From a virus, in IMG/VR virus record IMGVR_UViG_3300032222_000142, positions 1 to 44,070 of that record: DNA of 44,070 bases, one strand, 5' to 3'. Of this stretch, positions 41,070-44,070 are shown in pieces. Within the stretch, counting starts at the first letter, position 1, and the number at the start of each line of letters is the position of its first letter. The notes beneath the pieces are model-generated. The model saw only the letters and a list, made by a program, of their open reading frames with translations, was not told the DNA's origin and did no database searches. The translations under genes and the position numbers were made by a program.

Positions 41070-44021
41070 ATGTCAGATAGAATAAAACTAATCAATGCCG
41101 AAGCTAAGGCAACCGAAAATTTAGCCAGACAACAGGCTGAACTAGCGGCTGCCCAACGAAGTGGTGATGCGGCTGCAATAACTGCAATCGAAGAAAAGAT
41201 TAGAAAAACTGAATCCTACATTAGTAAAGCAAAAGGTATAAAAACCACTACTGCTGAATTTACAGATTTAGCATCACAAATATCTTTATCGGAAAGAGCA
41301 ACTAGTGAGTTAGGTAAATCGTTCACTGCAATGGATAAACAACTTAAATCATTAACTAAGATTCAAGTTAGTTTAACTGACCCTGCGGAGATAAATTTTG
41401 CAAATGAACTTGCAACAGCCGGAACTCTTATAGCAGAAGCACAAAGAGATGTGTTAAACGCAGCTAGTGGTACAAAAGAAGAACAAAAAGCAGCGGCTGC
41501 AAATTTAGAAGCTGCGCAGGGTATGTACGACCAACTCATTAAAGATAATGTAACTTTATTAGCGGGTAATTCTCATTTAGCTGGTATCGCTGGAGATTTT
41601 AATAAAAATTTGATAAAGGCGAATCGTGAATTAGAAATAATGAATGGTTTAACCGATGATGAGATAGCGGCCTATAAAGAGTTAACTAAGGAAGTTGATG
41701 AAATGAAAGGTAGATTAAATGCAGTTGCAAATCAAATAACTGCAGCATTAAAGAAACCATCATTGGCAATCGGATTATTAATAGTAGGTGTAGGTAAAGT
41801 AGTTGGTAAAGTTTTCGAAATGCAGAAAGCATTTGGAATGGTAGGTCAAGGAATAAACGGATTTACTGCATCAGCGGGAGTATTGGGAATGGTTTTCAAA
41901 GAATCTCAAAGTTCAGCTGAAGGTTTAGTGGATAATTTAGGTGATATGAATGAGGCTTCATTTGGTACTCAATTGAATACCAATTTGATTGCAAACAATA
42001 TGGGTATAAGTGGAACTGAAGCTGCATACCTAACATCTGAGTTTGGTAAGATGAGAGGATTGAGTTCCGACCAAGCAGCTAATATGTTACAATCACTTAA
42101 AGCAACTGCAAAATTAAGAGGAGTTCTACCTTCAGCGGTAATGAAAGATTTAGCTGCTAACGGAGAAGCGTTTGCTTTATATGCAAAAGGAAGTGGTGAT
42201 AATATTAAAAACGCAGCGATACAAGCTAGACAATTAGGTTTAACTTTTGCAACTACGGCTAAGATAGCGGATACATTATTAGATTTTGAAGGTTCTATTG
42301 AAAAAGAATTGGAAGCAAGTGCGATGTTGGGTAAAGACCTGAATCTAAGTAGAGCAAGAGAGTTGTTCTATATGGGTAAGCAGGAGGAAGCAATGTCCGA
42401 AATACTTAGACAGTTGGGGGATAAAGCCGAATGGGATGCAATGGATGTGTATCAAAAAGATGCAGCGGCTAAAGCATTGGGAATAAGTGTTGCGGAATTA
42501 GAGAAGATGTATATGAATCAGCAGAATATCGCTGAAAATGCTGGTACTTTGACTGAAGACTTTAATACAATAAAGGAGAGTGTAAGTGCGATAGTAAACG
42601 AATGGGGAGGAGGATTTATAAGTGCATTAGGAAAGGGTATCATATTAATGGGCCAATTAGGTGGAGGTATAAAGGCATTCGATGGTATGTTCGGTGGAGT
42701 TGTATCTAAGGTGTGGGATATGGTTAAGGGATTAGTAGTGGCAGGAGCACAGAAGGTGTGGGGAATGGTGACAGGTGGTAAAAGTCCTGCGAGTGATGTA
42801 ATAGATAGTGCAAAAGATAAAGTAGTAGATAAAGTACAAGATAGTATAACAGATAAAGTACAAGATAAAGCATCCGAAAAAGCAGAGGATTTGGTTGATA
42901 GTAAAATAGATTCAGTAACCTCACCTGAAGGTGTCGAGGGAGCAACTGATGCGGTTAATAAGGATAAATCAATGGGCGATAAGCTAAAGGATTTATCTGA
43001 AGGATTGAAAGCAATGGGTGATACTCAAGTTTTAAGAGGAGCTTTAAATTTAATACCAACGGGGATTGGATTTTTATTATTAACTCCTGGATTAATTGGT
43101 ATGTGGGGCGTTTCTAAATTTGCGGATAGTGCTGGTAAAGGGTTAGAATCGTTAGCAGAGGGATTGAAAAAAATGGGCGATGGTTCTGTGATGATGGGTT
43201 CATTATCATTAGCAGTAGCATCATTAGGATTTCTATTGATTACACCTGGATTAATAGGTATGGCAGGTGTGGCATTTTTTGGAGCGGCTGCTGGTACTGG
43301 ATTAATTGGATTAGCAGCAGGATTAACCGCAATGAATGGAACATTTGGGGGTTCATTAGCACTAGGCGCAGCAGCGGTTGCATTTACATTGATGATTCCT
43401 GGAGCTATTGGTATGGCATTATTTGGAGCTACCGCCTCAATAGCAGCCGCAGGTTTATTGGCGTTGGGGCCTGCTTTAGTAGCGTTTGGTTCAACTGCTG
43501 GAACTGTAGGTTGGTTAGGAGTTGCAGTAATATTAGCATTAGCGGCAGCATTTGTGATATTTGCATTTGGATTAAGTTTATTAGTTCCATTAGTAAAAGC
43601 AATTGGACAGGTTATAGTTGGTGTTATAACCGCTATAGCAAGTGGGGTTGCAGTTATTATAGGTAGTATAACAAATATGATGACGGCTTTATTGCCACTT
43701 ATGAATATAGAAGCTGCGATAGGTATATTGGCAATGGCAGGTGCATTTAGTGCATTAGCACTTTCATTAGCGATGGTTGCTATGATGGGAACTGCAGCAA
43801 TTCCTGTATTATTAGTTGCAGGTGCAGTTGGTGCGGTAGCCGGTTCTCTATTCGGAGGAGAAGGAGGCGGTGGTGGAAAAGAAAGTAAAGATGATTTAAT
43901 AATTCAAAAATTAGATGAATTGAAAGCGGCATACATGTCTAATAAAGATGTTTATATAGATGGTGCGAAAGTTACATCAGCAGTAGGTAAAGGAGCCTCT
44001 AAAAATCCAATTAGTTCATAA
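41070..44021 (+). CDS. Tail length tape-measure protein
   Basis: A 983-residue protein with tape-measure features: a helical, coiled-coil N-terminal third (about 1-230, Ala/Glu/Lys-rich), a region (about 230-530) with Gly- and Ala-rich helices, an extended charged segment (about 570-640) rich in Asp-Lys-Val repeats, then a strongly hydrophobic C-terminal third. Within that lie three tandem 53-residue units starting at 42993, 43152 and 43311, each with a membrane-length hydrophobic segment ending TPGLIGM or IPGAIGM, and further hydrophobic helices to about residue 930. Such segments are thought to help DNA cross the host membrane. T4's gp29 has 590 residues. The position after sheath, tube and gp26-type genes fits. 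Confidence 0.85.
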   Translation: MSDRIKLINAEAKATENLARQQAELAAAQRSGDAAAITAIEEKIRKTESYISKAKGIKTTTAEFTDLASQISLSERATSELGKSFTAMDKQLKSLTKIQVSLTDPAEINFANELATAGTLIAEAQRDVLNAASGTKEEQKAAAANLEAAQGMYDQLIKDNVTLLAGNSHLAGIAGDFNKNLIKANRELEIMNGLTDDEIAAYKELTKEVDEMKGRLNAVANQITAALKKPSLAIGLLIVGVGKVVGKVFEMQKAFGMVGQGINGFTASAGVLGMVFKESQSSAEGLVDNLGDMNEASFGTQLNTNLIANNMGISGTEAAYLTSEFGKMRGLSSDQAANMLQSLKATAKLRGVLPSAVMKDLAANGEAFALYAKGSGDNIKNAAIQARQLGLTFATTAKIADTLLDFEGSIEKELEASAMLGKDLNLSRARELFYMGKQEEAMSEILRQLGDKAEWDAMDVYQKDAAAKALGISVAELEKMYMNQQNIAENAGTLTEDFNTIKESVSAIVNEWGGGFISALGKGIILMGQLGGGIKAFDGMFGGVVSKVWDMVKGLVVAGAQKVWGMVTGGKSPASDVIDSAKDKVVDKVQDSITDKVQDKASEKAEDLVDSKIDSVTSPEGVEGATDAVNKDKSMGDKLKDLSEGLKAMGDTQVLRGALNLIPTGIGFLLLTPGLIGMWGVSKFADSAGKGLESLAEGLKKMGDGSVMMGSLSLAVASLGFLLITPGLIGMAGVAFFGAAAGTGLIGLAAGLTAMNGTFGGSLALGAAAVAFTLMIPGAIGMALFGATASIAAAGLLALGPALVAFGSTAGTVGWLGVAVILALAAAFVIFAFGLSLLVPLVKAIGQVIVGVITAIASGVAVIIGSITNMMTALLPLMNIEAAIGILAMAGAFSALALSLAMVAMMGTAAIPVLLVAGAVGAVAGSLFGGEGGGGGKESKDDLIIQKLDELKAAYMSNKDVYIDGAKVTSAVGKGASKNPISS
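42993..43469 (+). repeat. Three tandem 159-base units in the tape-measure gene
   Basis: Unit starts are at 42993, 43152 and 43311, exactly 159 bases apart, each encoding L-x-x-G-L-x-x-M followed by a hydrophobic stretch with PG-x-I-G-M. The third unit has diverged most. Confidence 0.82.
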
Positions 44022-44070
44022 TGGGAAAAACGATAGAAGAATTATTTAAGACAAAACAATTACAGAGTAG
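44021..44070 (+). CDS. Start of next tail gene, 3' partial
   Basis: ATG at 44021 shares its first A with the tape-measure TAA (ATAATGG), so the two genes are coupled. Sixteen full codons are visible, giving MGKTIEELFKTKQLQS, still open at the right edge. This looks like the start of a tail or baseplate protein from uncultured T4-type phages, but too little is present to assign. Confidence 0.6.
   Translation, partial: MGKTIEELFKTKQLQS

Overview
The window is 44 kb of the late (virion structure and assembly) region of a tailed phage with a contractile tail, a distant relative of T4. Every gene I can support lies on the + strand. Recognisable T4-type proteins are the terminase large subunit (gp17, cut by the left edge), portal (gp20), prohead protease (gp21), scaffold (gp22), major capsid protein (gp23), neck and tail-completion proteins (gp13, gp14, gp15 types), tail sheath (gp18), tail tube (gp19), a gp26-type baseplate protein and a tape-measure protein.

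The DNA is AT-rich. Start codons are preceded by A-rich sequence rather than Shine-Dalgarno sequences, and the phage carries a ribosomal protein bS21 homologue of the Bacteroidota type. Together these suggest a host in Bacteroidota, probably Flavobacteriia-like. This is inference; no host sequence is present.

Layout. (1) 1-8831, head module: terminase, portal, three poorly known proteins (one with two tandem dockerin/EF-hand calcium-binding loops), protease, bS21, scaffold, capsid protein, ending in a strong terminator. (2) 8924-9975, accessory pair: a SAM-dependent methyltransferase and a small Dps/ferritin-like protein with a complete ferroxidase residue pattern. (3) 10014-17265, first fibre block, including a 2017-residue Ser/Thr-rich protein and two tandem paralogues. 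(4) 17319-19808, neck and tail-completion genes. (5) 19821-36302, second fibre block: YadA-like and LamG-like proteins, two more modular fibres (the larger 2875 residues with a C-terminal S74 chaperone), a GT-B glycosyltransferase, and a virion-like protein interrupted by a Hint/intein-like domain. (6) 36317-44070, tail module: small proteins, sheath, tube, gp26-type protein, an overlapping small ORF, tape measure, and the start of one more gene at the right edge. The four large repeat-rich fibre ORFs alone take about 43% of the window.

A 9-base motif, ATATTTATA, often followed a few bases later by GTA, lies in twelve intergenic gaps, usually 18-46 bases before a start codon, and sometimes overlaps the stop codon of the gene before. 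It is the best candidate for the phage late promoter and divides the region into transcription units. Three hairpin terminators follow the capsid gene, the tube gene and the small ORF after gp26. There is no gene-free stretch over 300 bases, and I found no tRNA, CRISPR array, insertion sequence or minus-strand gene. The most unusual items are the Dps-like protein, phage bS21, the Hint domain, the EF-hand repeats in the head module and the late-promoter candidate.
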